From: Escallonia rubra
Lineage: Eukaryota > Streptophyta > Magnoliopsida > Escalloniales > Escalloniaceae
DNA length: 64,000 nucleotides
Assembly (NCBI GenBank): GCA_033065855.1
Contig: JAVXUO010001660.1
Coordinates: forward strand, 124,001 to 188,000
Direction of reading: 5' to 3'
In this document: positions 24,508 through 36,682 of the stretch, one piece after another
Position numbering within the stretch: the stretch's first letter is position 1
How the letters are laid out: the number at the start of each line of letters is the position of its first letter
Made by a program: the position numbers and the translations under genes
The notes under the pieces: model-generated
The model's database searches: none
Told to the model about the DNA's origin: nothing
Seen by the model: the letters and a program-made list of their open reading frames with translations, nothing else

Positions 24508-25822
24508 GAACGAAATCACTATCATAAGATTAAAATTCACGCTCATGGTTCGAAAGAAAGAAGTGATGACATATAAAGATGCATTGCTATCATGTAGCAC
24601 TGTAACCACTAGCCCAAAGATCACCAAGCCTACGGGCTCATACCCCTTGGGACAAAGGTCAAGGCCACAAGTTCCCAAAGGGTCAGCCCCTGTGGAACAA
24701 AGGTTAAGGCCACAAGTTCCTAGGGGTCTCCTATCTTTGGAACTAGGGTCATCATGGCCACGAGTTCCTAGGGGTATCCCATCTTTGGAACTAGGGTCAA
24801 GGCCACGAGTTCCTAGGGGTATCCCATCTATGGAACAAGGTTCAAGGCCACAAGTTCCTGGGAGCATCCCATCTATGGAAGAAAGGTAAAGACCACAAGT
24901 CCCTGAGCGGTCAGCCCCTATGGAACAAAATTTAAGGTCACAGGTTCCTAGGGGTCTCCCATCTTTGGAACTAGGGTCAAGGCCACAAGTTCCTAGGGGT
25001 ATCCCATCTATGGAACAAGGTTCAAGGCCACAAGTTTAGAGGGGCATGCCATACACGACACAAAAGTTGAGGCCACGAGTTCTTAGAGGCCACCCGCCTG
25101 CAGAACATAGGCCACCTATGAACTTATACCCATGGGGACACAGGCTACGGCCACAAATCCCTAAGGGGTCAGTCCTCAGGGAACAAAGGCCAAGGCCACA
25201 GGTTTCTAGGGGCTCCTCACTTATGGAACATGGGCTGCGGCCACAGTTTACCCAGGGGGCACCCTTTTTCAGGGGCCCACCGCTTGTGGAAAATAGGCCA
25301 CGACCTCAATTTCCCAAGGGGCATTATCCTGTGAAGCATAGGCTTCAGGGTCCACATCCCATGGCCTATGATGCAAAGGCGCCCGACGCAGCAAAACCAT
25401 TAGAGCATAAGCTAAGGCCACATCCAGTCAGAACCACTGGACCTCGCCAGAATAACCCACGAGGATGTTTCTCATCCGCTCAGGTATGCCGCCAAGTGAT
25501 GACTGGGTTACCAATGGGTGTCCTATCCAGAAAGTACATTGGGTCCGAAAAGAGTCCATTGGAAAATAATCAACATGGACGGGAATCGGTTAAAATTCAA
25601 GTAAATCAACCAAGAAATGTTGGTGAAATTAAAGTCCTCTATAGGGCCAAGACTCTGGAAGCCAATGACGAACCTAACATGCATGTGCCATCAAGAAACT
25701 CTAGGCGATACATCTCACCTGGAAATGATGAGTTTGTTTCTACAATGGTGGTAGGGTCAAAACCAGTGGGGCATAAGGACGGATCCACTGTTGTTACTGC
25801 AATTTCTGAATGCATTGGATGA
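24508..25822 (+). pseudogene. Unrecognised gene remnant encoding 15-residue proline/arginine repeats
   Basis: A single frame carries about fourteen tandem copies of a 15-residue unit of the form RPQVPRGIPSMEQGS (45 bp at the DNA level), from about 24650 to 25350. A non-repeat C-terminal part follows and ends ...VVTAISECIG at 25822. TTTGGCAG just before 24508 is a good intron acceptor, so this may be the last exon of a spliced gene. The first ATG in frame is 24545. Two in-frame stops (24887-24889 and about 25035-25037) fall inside repeat units where sister units have sense codons, so it is probably dead unless splicing removes them. No family is recognised. The last 40 or so bases of coding sequence also survive, inverted, at about 52500-52540 beside the intact DUF247 gene. 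Confidence 0.5.
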
Positions 25823-26026
25823 CGTATATCATGGTTTACTATTCCTTCTTTAAATTCCTTACATGTAAGTACCATTTTGTTCTTGGAAAGACAAATTAAC
25901 CTCCTCACTTGTAAGCTTTTGTTATATGTGGAGAAACAAATTAAATTAAGTTACATCATCAATAAGTACATAAATAAACAGAGTACTAATTACACGATAA
26001 TAAATGGAGATAAGATATGCAATGAG

Positions 26027-26456
26027 TAGGGCTGTAAATGAACCGAGCCGTTCACGAACGGCTCGTGGTTCGTTCTCCATAAAACTCGTTCATGTTCATT
26101 CTTATAATATATGAATCGAACATGAACAAGTTTTTAGAACTCGTTTATTAAACGAGCCGAACATGAACACTCTAAAATGTTCACAAACGTGTTCGCGAAC
26201 AGCTCGTCTAAATAATAAATTAATTATAATATTTTTACAAAATTAATATTTACATAAAATCATAAATCACATAAAATAAAAATTAAAGTTGGATGCCAGG
26301 CCTTTTAAGTCAGTCGAAACTTAGCCCACTTATAACAGCCCAATCCTAGATAAAAGCCCAACACTTGAAAAAACCCTAACTATATAAACTAACCTAAACC
26401 TAAACATAACAAATCAATTAACTCACACAGCCGCATTCTCTCTGTCCCCTGCCTCG

Positions 26457-26492
<36 letters not shown>

Positions 26493-27155
26493 GCAGATCG
26501 TACATAGCCCCCACCCCCCATCTCTCTCTCTCTCTTCACAAACGGACATCGCGTCGCCTGTCTTCGCCGAAATCAACTTGCGTCGCCGGAGTGCAAGATT
26601 CAACCTGCATCAACTTGCGTCGTCGGAGCGCAAGATGCAACCTGCAAAGTTGCAGATCCTTAACTCCAAGTTTCCGATCTGCAAAGCCATAGCCTACAAA
26701 CGTCGCCTGAGCACAAGATTGAACCTGCAAAGTTGCAGATCCGCAACTCCAAGTTTTTTATCTGCAAAGCCATAGCCTGCAAAGCCAAGGGCCCAACCTC
26801 GAATGCATCAACTCGCTGTCTCTGTCTTGATCGCCAATCGATCGAATTTATTTTTCAGTGTTTTGATTCTGCGTAGCTCCTTCTATCTTCTATGTATCGT
26901 TTTTAATAAATTATACCTTGATTGCTTGAATGATTTGAGAAGTTTGAGTAAATTTAGGGATTTGTTGGAAGTTGATCTTGAACACGAGCCGAGTTTCCGA
27001 ACTCGAGTTCGACTCGTATTGTTAAGCGAGTTGTACGAGTCGAGCTCGAGTTTTACAGTCACGAACTCGAGCGGAGTTCGAACATACCAAAAATTAAACG
27101 AACCGAGTTCGAACACACCCATGTTCGGCTCGAACTCGGTTCGTATACAGCCCTA
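26027..27155. mobile_element. Non-autonomous hAT transposon, 1129 bp
   Basis: The inverted ends are TAGGGCTGTA and TACAGCCCTA, extending with GAACCGAG and CTCGGTTC. They are flanked by a perfect 8-base target duplication GCAATGAG (26019-26026 and 27156-27163). Eight-base duplications and ends of this type are hAT hallmarks. The interior has no transposase. It has subterminal TTCGAACTCGAG-like words, a (CA)n run at 26459-26490 and a 90-base internal duplication around 26630-26790. The other arm has a single GCAATGAC at the equivalent site. Confidence 0.93.
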
Positions 27156-28819
27156 GCAATGAGGAATAATCGAGCTCCAAAACCTTATTAAATCAGAACT
27201 CCAAAGTTACCAATTACTCTAAAATCAAAACCGTTAAAAATGGGTCCAATGTATAATATGATAAAGTTTTAAAGCGGTTCAATAATTTCAAAGGTGGGTG
27301 GAAATTTCATGATTACGTTAATAAGAAAGGATGGACCTACGCTGGTATCGGTGGGTTCACGTTTCCGCTGAACATTTGTGAACTTCTTCAAATAATAAAA
27401 CTCCGTACTTGCTTAACCTTAAGTATTATTTGTATCTAACTCAAAGAATTCTATTATCGGAGGAATCACTGGGTACACATGCCGCCACTCATTCTAATAG
27501 TAATATATAGAGTTGTACACATTAATTAGTACTGACTTTATTCATTATTTATACTCCGTCTTACACGTCACATAATACTTATTTAACGTAGAAATGGTTG
27601 ATAGCAGAAAGTATTAATGCCTACCCTTTCGTTATTATTGATGATAACTTTTAATCTGTAATGGCCATAAAGTCATAAAACGATCCAAAACTATGGTATC
27701 TCTTTACTTTTCAATGCAATTCTCTTATTATCAACAAAAAAAACATAAAAATAGTTGTCATGGAAGAAAGATTTTAACAATGTGAGAACATTTAGATTGG
27801 CTTGCACTAGCATGTTTATCTTTGTATCTAACTTCTACGATTTCGTATTGAGTGGCTTAAATTGGTATCCTAAGAAAAGTTAAAAGCTAAGATGTTTTAA
27901 ATTCTTATATCTGACGTTCACATGTTGCTCCAAGTCAATTTCACATCTCTTGACACAGTTTGTAAAAACTCTTGGCCACTCGAAGGTGATCAATACCAAC
28001 CACGTCCGAACTAACGCCAAAGCGCATTTAATTTCTACCAACATAATTTATTGCTACTAAGGTACGATAAAATACAGCAATACAAGAGTTCCAAAGCAGG
28101 TATTGTGCTTTCGAACTGTTTGGTAAAAGTCATTCTTACATGACAATAATGCTAGTTTTATTTCATTCTTTACTTTGATTAAGGCTTGAAATTTTATGAG
28201 ATTATTTTTGGTTCAGTATTCAGTATTCAGCTGACTTCTTTTGCCCATGCTACTGTCACATTAACCTCTTCTAAACCGACAATCCTAAATAATTGGGACT
28301 AACAATTTCAAATGATAAAATATTTTTTCTTTGGTGACACGTTGGTAGATTGGCTATTTAGGTACGGCTAAAATAACGGTATTATTGAGGAACACGTGAT
28401 ACATCAGTTTGATGATGACTTGATCACCCACCTTGGCCGTTGGCCTGCTTTATTAAAGAAAAAAATACAAGGTCAGTAGGATTTTTTACCGAGCCTAATA
28501 CTCATTTTTAATATTTAGGGGATATAGACACTGTTAAATTCTTTCTTTTTATATTTTTCTCTTCCTTATGTTAATTTGTTAAGAAACCATAGACCAACAG
28601 TTCATCTCTAGAATTCTTGAGAGAAAGGATAACAAACACAAAAACGGATGAAGATGATCTTACATAAGTATAAAATATTGGGTTGTCCGTGATTAATGCT
28701 ATCGATCACTCAGAATTGTTGCATCTTTTGTACAATAACACCTTATACAAGTGTCGACAAGCATATGAGTTCAAAAATAGGCGCTCAAATAAATCTAATG
28801 TAAGTAAAATATTTACTCC

Positions 28820-29602
28820 CAACACTCAAGCCATTCCTAATGATCAGATCCAAGATAAACTTATATGGAATATGTAGGCAGATGGAAGATTCACCATCCA
28901 ATCTGCTTGGGAAATTTTCAGAACCAAGGTAGATACTGTCAAGTGGTGGAAATTGGTGTGGTTTAAAGGCCATATTCCTAAATGCTCTATACTACTATGG
29001 ATGATATGCAAAGGGGGCATCAGAACAAAAGCAAAGCTCAGATAATGGAATCTTATTCAGGATGATTGTTGTATCATATGCCAGAGAAAGAAAGAAACAA
29101 TTGATCATTTGTTTGTCCAATGTGAATATACACAGAAGCTATGGAACCTAGTGGTTACTAAAATCAACTGGAGGTTACCTCTTATTTCATGGGATCATTT
29201 TTTGATCTATCTCATCAATAACCTAAGGGGGAAAAGCTTTCAAATTAGAGTATGCAAATTAGCAATAACTGTGACTGTGTATGGACTATGGATGGAGAGA
29301 AATGCCAGAACGTTTGAAGGTAATTATGCTCATCCTGAAGGTTGTATGAAAATGATTGATCAGTGGATGAAGTATAGACTAAGCAGCTGGAATAGAATCA
29401 AGCCAACAATGAAAAACAAGGAGCTATGCAAGACTTGGGGGGTGCCTAATGGAGTATTCAGTGACTGAGCTCATGTGGCAGTTAACTGTTTTTATTTTTT
29501 GTAAAGGATGTATAGATAGTTAAAAAATGTATTACAAACTCTTGTAATTGTTTTGAGCTTTAATGAAATACAGGACATTTGACAACAAAAAAAAAAAACA
29601 AT
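28820..29602 (+). mobile_element. 5'-truncated L1-type LINE
   Basis: It is flanked by the target duplication TTTACTCC (28812-28819 and 29603-29610) and ends in an A-rich tail. The coding remnant at 28880-29466 matches the reverse-transcriptase zinc-binding domain found at the C-terminus of plant LINE ORF2 (FTIQSAWEIF, WFKGHIPKCSILLWM, C..C..ETIDHLFVQC). One in-frame stop lies near 29044. No RNase H domain follows. The inverted partner at about 43916 is uninterrupted, giving an empty-site comparison. Confidence 0.9.
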
Positions 29603-29610
29603 TTTACTCC

Positions 29611-31260
29611 ATCTATGATATGGTGGATAAAAAAGGAGTCAAGTTCAACTATTTTTGTGTTGAAAATTTTTCAACAAATCTTTTTTCACGATGTTCTTAT
29701 GTTGTGAGTGTTTAAACACTTAAGCAGTCTAAATTCTACCCTAGTAATTACCAAATATTAGGTTTTATTCTAACTTTTATGCTCCTAAAGTCACTCTCTT
29801 AGTTAGCAATGTTAGTTAAAGTGACTCTCTATTAGTTATATGAAAAGCAAAGTTAGCTATCTTCAAAACATAATTACATATAAAATCTTGGAAGATATTA
29901 GGTATATTATGATTAAGTTAGTATTCAACTTAGATCCAAGATTGTACCATATTGAAAATAAATCTAATTTAATAAGCATTTAAAAAAATTTGTTCAATGT
30001 TGTTCTACAATTTGCTTACTACGAGGCTTAGAGATATCATATTTAGTCATATTGGTTAAACTGTTTAAAGCTTATAAAATTGTCTATCGTAATAATGTAT
30101 TGATCTTACTATTTTCTCTGTATTTTTTATTGGTGGATTCAATATACTTCTAAAACCGTTACGCATCATTGTTTAATTAATTTTGTTGATTAATTTTTAT
30201 AAACCACATGAGATAAAGAAAAATATTGACCCAAAATTTTCTCTATCAAAATTAAACTAGCATGTAATTAACATTACGCGAATGCCAATAAAATGTACAA
30301 ACATCTTTTAAAAGATCCTTACACAAGCACAATAAAATTATCTCGTGCAATGATAAATTGTTCTCAATTTTGTCTATGTAATGTACTAAATAAATTTATA
30401 ATATTTGTTCGTGTTTATGGTTACCAAATCAAGATTAACTAAATGCACAACGATATTGCATATTGCTATTTCACCACAAGTGTTAAACCCCGCATATTTA
30501 AGTACCTACATAAAAATAAAATAAAATTAGAGAGTTTTGGGGACGTAATGATTATTTTGAAATTCTGATTTTTATAGGAATATAATATATTTTTAGGTAT
30601 ATTCTTAAAAAGACAAGAAATTCAATAGAGCCTTTAAAGCAGACATTTTGAGATTTTGATCGTCACTTTAAGTTAAGAGCATATTTTTTATTTTGGGATT
30701 TAAGTTCATTGTAAGAATCACATGAATTATTGCCATTGATAGAATCCAATTGAAATTTTGGATATTATGATATTAAGTATTCTGGTATAATTTGATTTGA
30801 GAGGATATGATCAAGACTTTGTATTAAATCGCGAAATCAAAGGTAAGAATTTACTGTTATTGAAATCTGAATCAGCGTTGGACCGATCAATCGTAGTTAT
30901 GCCCCTTTTGATAAATTCTAAATGGATTCATTTTTGTTGTTAACACCAAGCGGCAGTGGAGTATCTTACCCTATGTTTTCATGTCCAGATCGATGAAGCA
31001 GGATCTTATTTTTGTTGAATTTGCTATCACTATTTTTAGTTGATCAGTGGTCCACGGCTTCTACCTTGAATTGTCGCCCGTTGTTTGTCGTGTTAATTAG
31101 TTTGACTTATTTTTTGTCCTGTTAATTGGTTTGACTGCACTGGCATTCTTTGTCCTGTTAATTGGTTTGATGAATGCAGTCTCATTATCTCGAATTTATT
31201 TCGTTGTCCTTCTTCAAAAACTATGACATCGTGTCTTTGACATCATCGTACCGTTGTTCA
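29611..31260. other. Left-arm intergenic DNA
   Basis: AT-rich DNA paired with 41115-43916 in inverted orientation. No gene is seen. GTCCTGTTAATTGGTTTGA recurs two to three times near 31090-31170. Confidence 0.6.
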
Positions 31261-31261
31261 T

Positions 31262-31690
31262 TGACAACGGGTTCGTTTGAAAAATTTTTTTTTTTGGTTT
31301 TCAGTTTTTAAAGAGTAGTTTAAATTTTTTTTTTACAAAAACAAGTGGGTGTTTGATAACCCTTTTTTTTTTAGTTTTTTATTTTTGTGTTTAGTAACCT
31401 TTTTTATTTTGACTTTTTTTTGGGTGGTTTGTAGTGGCGGTGGTGGGGCATAGCGGTGGTCGCCGACGGTTGTCGCCGGCAGTGGCTGCCGGGTGGGTGG
31501 GTGCGTTGTGGTGGAGGTCTCAAAAAATAAATTTAAGTGAAAAAAAAGAGCTTTTTCCTTTTTTTTTTTTTATTTTACAATTTAAAAAGTGGTTTTTTAA
31601 ATTGAAAAAAAAAATTGTTACCAAACGACTTTTTTTTTTCAATTTTCAAAACTGAAAAAAAATAGCGTCAAACATGGCCTTAGAGTCTTT
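31262..31690. mobile_element. T-rich insertion, possible MITE
   Basis: The inverted partner near 41115 runs straight through this point, so about 430 bases were gained here or lost there. The insert begins GGGTTCGTTTG and ends CAAACATGGCC, a loose inverted pair. Near the ends lie GTTTGATAACC and GGTTACCAAAC-like words. The middle has a short GC-rich patch. The class is not clear. Confidence 0.45.
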
Positions 31691-31804
31691 TCTTTCTCAA
31701 AAAAACAAAACTTAAAAGTCTTTCGGCCATTCAAATGCCAAGAACATGCGTGGCACATCCTTGGGGGTCCGCCAATTGATTATTATTGGTATTATTATTA
31801 TTTA

Positions 31805-32105
31805 CGGATATTCTGACTTGTGTTTGCAAAATTCCGATTACAGGAACTCGAAGTTTTGCCCTTTTAAATTCAGTGATATATTGTATGTATCTGTTTCTTT
31901 CACTAAAAATTAGTCCGTAATTTTGTTGTATTGCAACGTCTGCTCTTTTCCATTTGTTTCATGTCTCTTTAAATTAGTCAAAATCTCACTAAAAATGAAT
32001 TATAAATCGCGATCTTATTTTATGAACCTTGTCTCGTTTGTCAATGATGACATGTGTAACTTTATTTTGAATGACTTTCTAGTGTCTGTCTATGTATGAA
32101 AATAT
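31805..32105 (+). repeat. Gypsy-2 type LTR fragment, left arm
   Basis: Matches the reverse complement of 40340-40790 and the plus strand of 12140-12300. It stops abruptly at about 32105, where the Lhcb4-like sequence begins. Confidence 0.7.
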
Positions 32106-32106
32106 A

Positions 32107-32470
32107 CTTGAAGCGGGCTTGGACCCGGCCGGAGGTGGAATACACCTCCGGGAGGCGGGTTCCGATGAATGAGGACATTGCCGCGGTGGCTGCCATGGCA
32201 GGGGTGGCTAGTTTGGGCTGAGGTGTGTGGAGGATATGGGAGTGGAAGTTTGTGAAGTGTGTTGTGATTTTCTGGGTTGGGGGGTTATATTTTTGGTGGA
32301 ATGGATGGATGACTAGGTTGCTGGAGGTGGCAAGGATTATCTGAGGTGGGGGATTGTGGCCGTTGGATGGAGGGAGTGAATCCATCTGAGGGATGTGGGA
32401 GTCTAGGCCTTATCTTTTGCCTTATCTGGTTCAGGTTATGTGACATTGGATGATGATTTGTGGTTGACAT
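32107..32470 (-). pseudogene. Lhcb4: Captured 5' end of an Lhcb4 (CP29)-like gene with its promoter region
   Basis: From an ATG at 32196, the minus strand encodes MAATAAMSSFIGTRLPEV followed by STSGRVQARF, then departs into unrelated sequence at 32107. This matches, from memory, the transit-peptide start of CP29, the minor light-harvesting antenna protein of photosystem II, where ARF is followed by GFGKK. Upstream on the minus strand is a C/A-rich leader and two GATAAG words (32409-32414 and 32421-32426), the I-box core common in photosynthesis gene promoters. Only about 30 codons are present, so it makes no antenna protein. The other arm has LTR sequence here instead, so the piece arrived after the duplication or replaced LTR sequence. 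Confidence 0.58.
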
Positions 32471-33840
32471 GAAATGAAGAACATAGATACTTATACCTCT
32501 GTAGGACCATCTTTATCCCATTGTTTTTAAGCACTGGACCAACATCTATGTCCACTAGAATTCTCAATTTACAATTTTAGGATTCAGGTTGTTTAAACAA
32601 ATTGTACCGTATGAGTAAGTAAGGGTTTTGACACAAACTGCGGGGAGCGACGTAATTGGTTACGGTAATCGGTAGTTACAGTTTTTGAAAGGTTTATTTC
32701 TCGAGTTTGTTTCTATAAGTCTGAAATTAGAAACGTTTCGACACATTATTCACTGTTTCAATCTTGTTTTAGTTCATTTCGAAGATTCTGCATAAGAATT
32801 TAAAAGGAAAATTGTTCCTAAAGTTTTGTTTCTGTAGCGCTGAATACATCCGCTTTCAGCCGATGGATGTGCCCAAACTGATACACAGTAACCTAAGGAC
32901 GAGAAAAACTGGAGGAGTGACATAATATCATACACCATCTCTTTTCATCTCTGTCTTTTTTTTTATTTAATAAAAGACTCTAGAAATCACAATGGGACCT
33001 TAGCAGGAGACAGGGAGGGAGCTTTATTGACCTAATTCCAAGTTTTTAATTTTTGGTCTGCCTAATGCGGATTACACTCTGTACACCTTAGGTGAGGATT
33101 TTCCAGTTGGGGATGGCTGGCAAAAGTGTATTGGCTGTCAATACTTGATAATCCTTCTCACCTAAAAATCTCTCCGACATATGAAAATTAAAAGCTTCAT
33201 TTACATAACCAGGTCACTTTTCTTGTAAAGAGAGACCATCATTACCAATAAACTTATTCAAGCCTTTATGCAATCTGATATCAAGTTTACTCCATATATG
33301 TCACTGCAATGTGATACTTCATCCATTCTCAAATTTAAATCCTTTTAAAGAATTAGCTTAATTTAAAACAAAGTTTGTAATACACAAAAATTGAATTAGA
33401 TTCGTAGTAACAACAAAGGTCAAAATGGGAGTTGAATTAATGGGGATTAGGAGAAAAAGTTTAGCCTGCATGTCTCTTATGTACAGTAGGCTCTTCTCAA
33501 CAGTCAGCACTGATCAATTTGTCTCGTAAGGAAATGCTATTGAGTACTGTTACCATGGATCATTGTTCTGTTCACATCTTCATTTTTGCTTAGATAGGGG
33601 ATGTATGCAGCGTAAGAATATAGAGCAAAGAGGAGAAACTGGTGGAAATGCTCAATTGGCTTATGCCATTCGAAATTGTAGAGGCAACTCAGTCCTGTTC
33701 GCATAGAAAGACTCCGAACGTTGTGGCTAACATCTCACATGGCTCAAGATCTTTAGACAATACTTTCAGGTGTTTGTGCAGTAGAACAACTGCTTTACAT
33801 TTTCCACTGCGAAAAGTGATCCTATAAAAGGAAACGTCTC
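32471..33840. other. Intergenic DNA
   Basis: No gene was recognised. An inverted pair (TTAGGTGAGGATT near 33089 and AATCCTTCTCACCTAA near 33150) could form a hairpin. Part of 32471-32600 may be further promoter sequence of the captured gene, but I cannot show it. Confidence 0.4.
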
Positions 33841-34851
33841 GGCCATTTCGATAGTTTTCTGTCACACATTATGTATGGTTTTAGCCTATACAAGACAACA
33901 TTTGAGGAAGTGGAAATGAATTATTATTCTATACTTTTTTGTGTTTTTATATTTTTAAGTCTGGAACCTTGGCCCCTGCTGGGCACCCTGCAACCGACTG
34001 GTATAATCAACAATACAACCATGAGTAAAACATCAGTCACTGGGCTGCAGAAGTTTAGATTCTCTAAACAGTCCTATAAATGTGGGACTTAGAGCTTTAT
34101 AGCAGATCAAAATGTGGATTCGCACTTTTGATTTAATAGCTGAGGGCTTGAGGCTGATCAAGAAAGACAAGAACTACTTATGGGTGCAAACCAGTTATGA
34201 AGACTTCAACAGTAGTTTATTACTTATTCAAATTTGGTCAAAGCACATTTATTCAAATCGATCTTACAAAAGCTACAGACTGGTAGGGAACCAAGCACAG
34301 TCATCGTCCACATTACTTCATACACTTGAACCAAGCACAGCATAGCTGAGGATCTATGACTACGTGGAAGAACGGACGCCGTAGAAGGTTTGTACCACTG
34401 TAAGAGCAAAAAGGGTCAAGGCAGCAACGACCGATATGGCTGACCATGGATTACCAAAATAATTACGCCTTAGCAATGCTAATCTTCTAGGCCAGCGGCG
34501 CTTGCAGTAGTAATCTACCTGCTTCCATTGGCTGAAGAAGAAGAAATTTCCCAGAGCAACTTCTTTGCAAAGATTGTTGAAGAGATCGGCAGCATCTTCA
34601 CTGGAACCCAGATTGTTCTCTATAACTCTGGCATTTTCAAGCAAATGAACGTCATCGGAAGAGACAATGAGAATATCCATGAGGTGGGCATAAGACGTGA
34701 TATGCCGCTGCTCAATATCAGGACCACATTGCTCGAAAGCAATGAGGTTCTTTAAGAAGGACTCCGTGGTGTAAAAAATTCCCAATTTCGGGATCTCGAA
34801 GCGACTTCTACCAAATAGTTGACAAAACCAAGAGAAGCAACAGCATAGACG

Positions 34852-36682
34852 CACTACTAGAAAAAAAGTTTTTAGCGACGGATTTTTAGTAAAGGATCAA
34901 TTTCCGTTGCTAAAAAGTACTTTAGCGACTGATATTTCCGTCGGTAAAAGTCTGTCGCTAAAGATAGTTACCGACGAAATTTTTTGTCGGTAAATATTTT
35001 CAGCGACGGACGTTTACCGTCGGACTTTTACGACGGTAAATCAGTCGCTAATTTGAATTTGAAAAATTCTTCCTTCTTTGAAAAGCTTTTTTTTAAAAAA
35101 ATAATATTTAAATAACTTTTACCGACGGTAAAAATCTGTCGCTAAAAGTTATATAAATAGCCACAAACCCTAGTTCCATTCTTTTCTTCCAGCCGCAGCT
35201 TCTCATCCTGTTTTCTCTATGCATCTCTCTTCTCTCTACAACCCCCCACCTCACCCCTGTGCCACACCTGCCACCGCATCCTCACCGGCGCCAGCAGCTA
35301 GGCACGCGGCGCACGCCCCTCAGGTGAAACAGCCACGCATGCCCGGTGCTACAGTCCCGCACGCATCTTGCCCGCTGAACTCCATTGTTGTCGGCCACTG
35401 CATGGTGGCTATTTTGACGGTGAAAACAAGGTAAATTTTCCAGATCCAATGTTTGATTCTTAGTTTTTTGAACCCTTTCTTTTTAATTTTTTTGCAATTT
35501 TAGATGTAGGGTGTGGTATACAATTTGCCTGCTGCAATCATTTAGAACAAAGACCATGCATGGGATGACGATTTAAGTTCCGATTTGAATCCATAAATGA
35601 GCTCTAACTTTTGTTTTTCATCCTACCTTTCAGTGGATCTTCTGGGTTGGTCCGTTCATCGAGGCCGCTCTTGCTGCTTTGTACCATCAGATAGTTATCA
35701 GAGGCATTCCTTTCAAGAGCAGGGCTTTATTTTTTCTCTCTCTCTCCATCGTCCCCCAAGCGTTGTCTTTTTTCCTTTTCCTGTATTGTGGGATCAAGTG
35801 TTAAGTGGTTAATTATGGTGTGTATATTATCAGATCGTGCAGTATTATGATTATGGATGAGGAATTCAGGTGTCATTGATGCTCTTGTCATTCTTTGATA
35901 TTATTCTGTGGTTACCATTGTCCTTGTTTTCTAAGAAGGGGGATACAGGAAGGTGAATAGTGAAAGCCAAAACAAAACTAACTACAGGAGGGTGTGAAGT
36001 CATTCCTATAGCCATTATTTTGCAATGTGTTGTTTTTTAGTTTCATATTGAGATTTTGACGTATTGACATCTAGCTTAAATCTTTTGTTTTGCTTGAAAT
36101 TTGGTAAAGATGAATGCTAGTTTAAATAATTAAATTATTGTTGGATTAGTTGATTAGAAGTAACTGTCTAAAACAGCTTTGGCATTTTAAAAATTAATAA
36201 AAATAAAAAACAGCCTTTTGGGTTTTAGCGACGGAATTCTGTCGTTAAAAGTCCTTCTGCAAAATGGTAAATATTTTTAGATATAGACTTTAAGCAACGA
36301 AATTGTCGTTAAAAATCTGTTGGTAAATGATTTAAAGACTTTTAGCGACGAAATTAATGTTACTAAATACTTTTACAACAGACTTTTAGCGATGGAATTT
36401 TAGTTACTAAAAGATTTTTTTATTAAGAAATTAAAAAATTAGGAAAATATAGAAAATACTTTTAGCGACGGAATTTTCCGTCACTAAAAGTAATTATTTC
36501 CGTCGGTAAAAGAAAACCTTGTGCCGACAGATCACCAAAAGCCGTCGCTAATCTTTTAGCAACGGTGTTTTTAACCACGGACTTTTAGCGACGGACAGTC
36601 CGTCGCTAAAAGTCTTTACCAACGGATTACCCACTATTAGCGACGGAATTGTCCGTCGCTAAAAGTGGATTTTCTTGCATTG
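34852..36682. mobile_element. CACTA-1, non-autonomous CACTA transposon with captured gene piece
   Basis: It starts CACTACTAGAAAAAAAG and ends TTTTCTTGCATTG, flanked by the 3-base target duplication ACG (34849-34851 and 36683-36685). Both ends are packed with direct and inverted copies of TTTAGCGACGG / CCGTCGCTAAA, the subterminal repeats expected for CACTA elements. No transposase is present. The centre (about 35160-35950) holds host-derived sequence: a proline/alanine-rich open frame from 35219, a GT..AG intron (35432-35633) and a PIP aquaporin exon. The same cargo occurs in CACTA-2. Confidence 0.92.
35634..35728 (+). pseudogene. Captured PIP1 aquaporin last exon in CACTA-1
   Basis: After the acceptor CCTTTCAG the sequence encodes [20 protein letters not shown] then [11 protein letters not shown]. 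This is the C-terminal exon of plasma-membrane intrinsic proteins. The ending IPFKSR points to the PIP1 group, and PIP genes have an intron just before this tryptophan. The downstream T/C-rich stretch is probably captured 3' untranslated sequence. The native stop is not in place. A join from the upstream open frame through the GT..AG intron would enter this exon in a different frame, so no aquaporin-like product is predicted. Confidence 0.85.

Larger units (their letters stand above)
25780..32105 (+). repeat. Left arm of a diverged inverted duplication
   Basis: Matched in reverse complement, in order: 25790-25918 to 52391-52540; 25918-26026 to about 45613-45692; 27156-28220 to about 44740-45620; 28220-28819 to 43916-44530; 29603-31050 to about 42500-43916; 31080-31262 to 41115-41295; 31805-32105 to 40340-40790. 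The order is kept throughout. Gaps in the matching coincide with private insertions: hAT, LINE and a T-rich element here; Copia-2 and a 1.2 kb segment in the other arm. Confidence 0.85.

Noticed and set aside
32197-32385. N-terminal extension of the frame at 32062-32385
   Set aside because: The part upstream of the ATG at 32196 is C/A-rich leader and promoter sequence of the captured Lhcb4-like gene, not coding.
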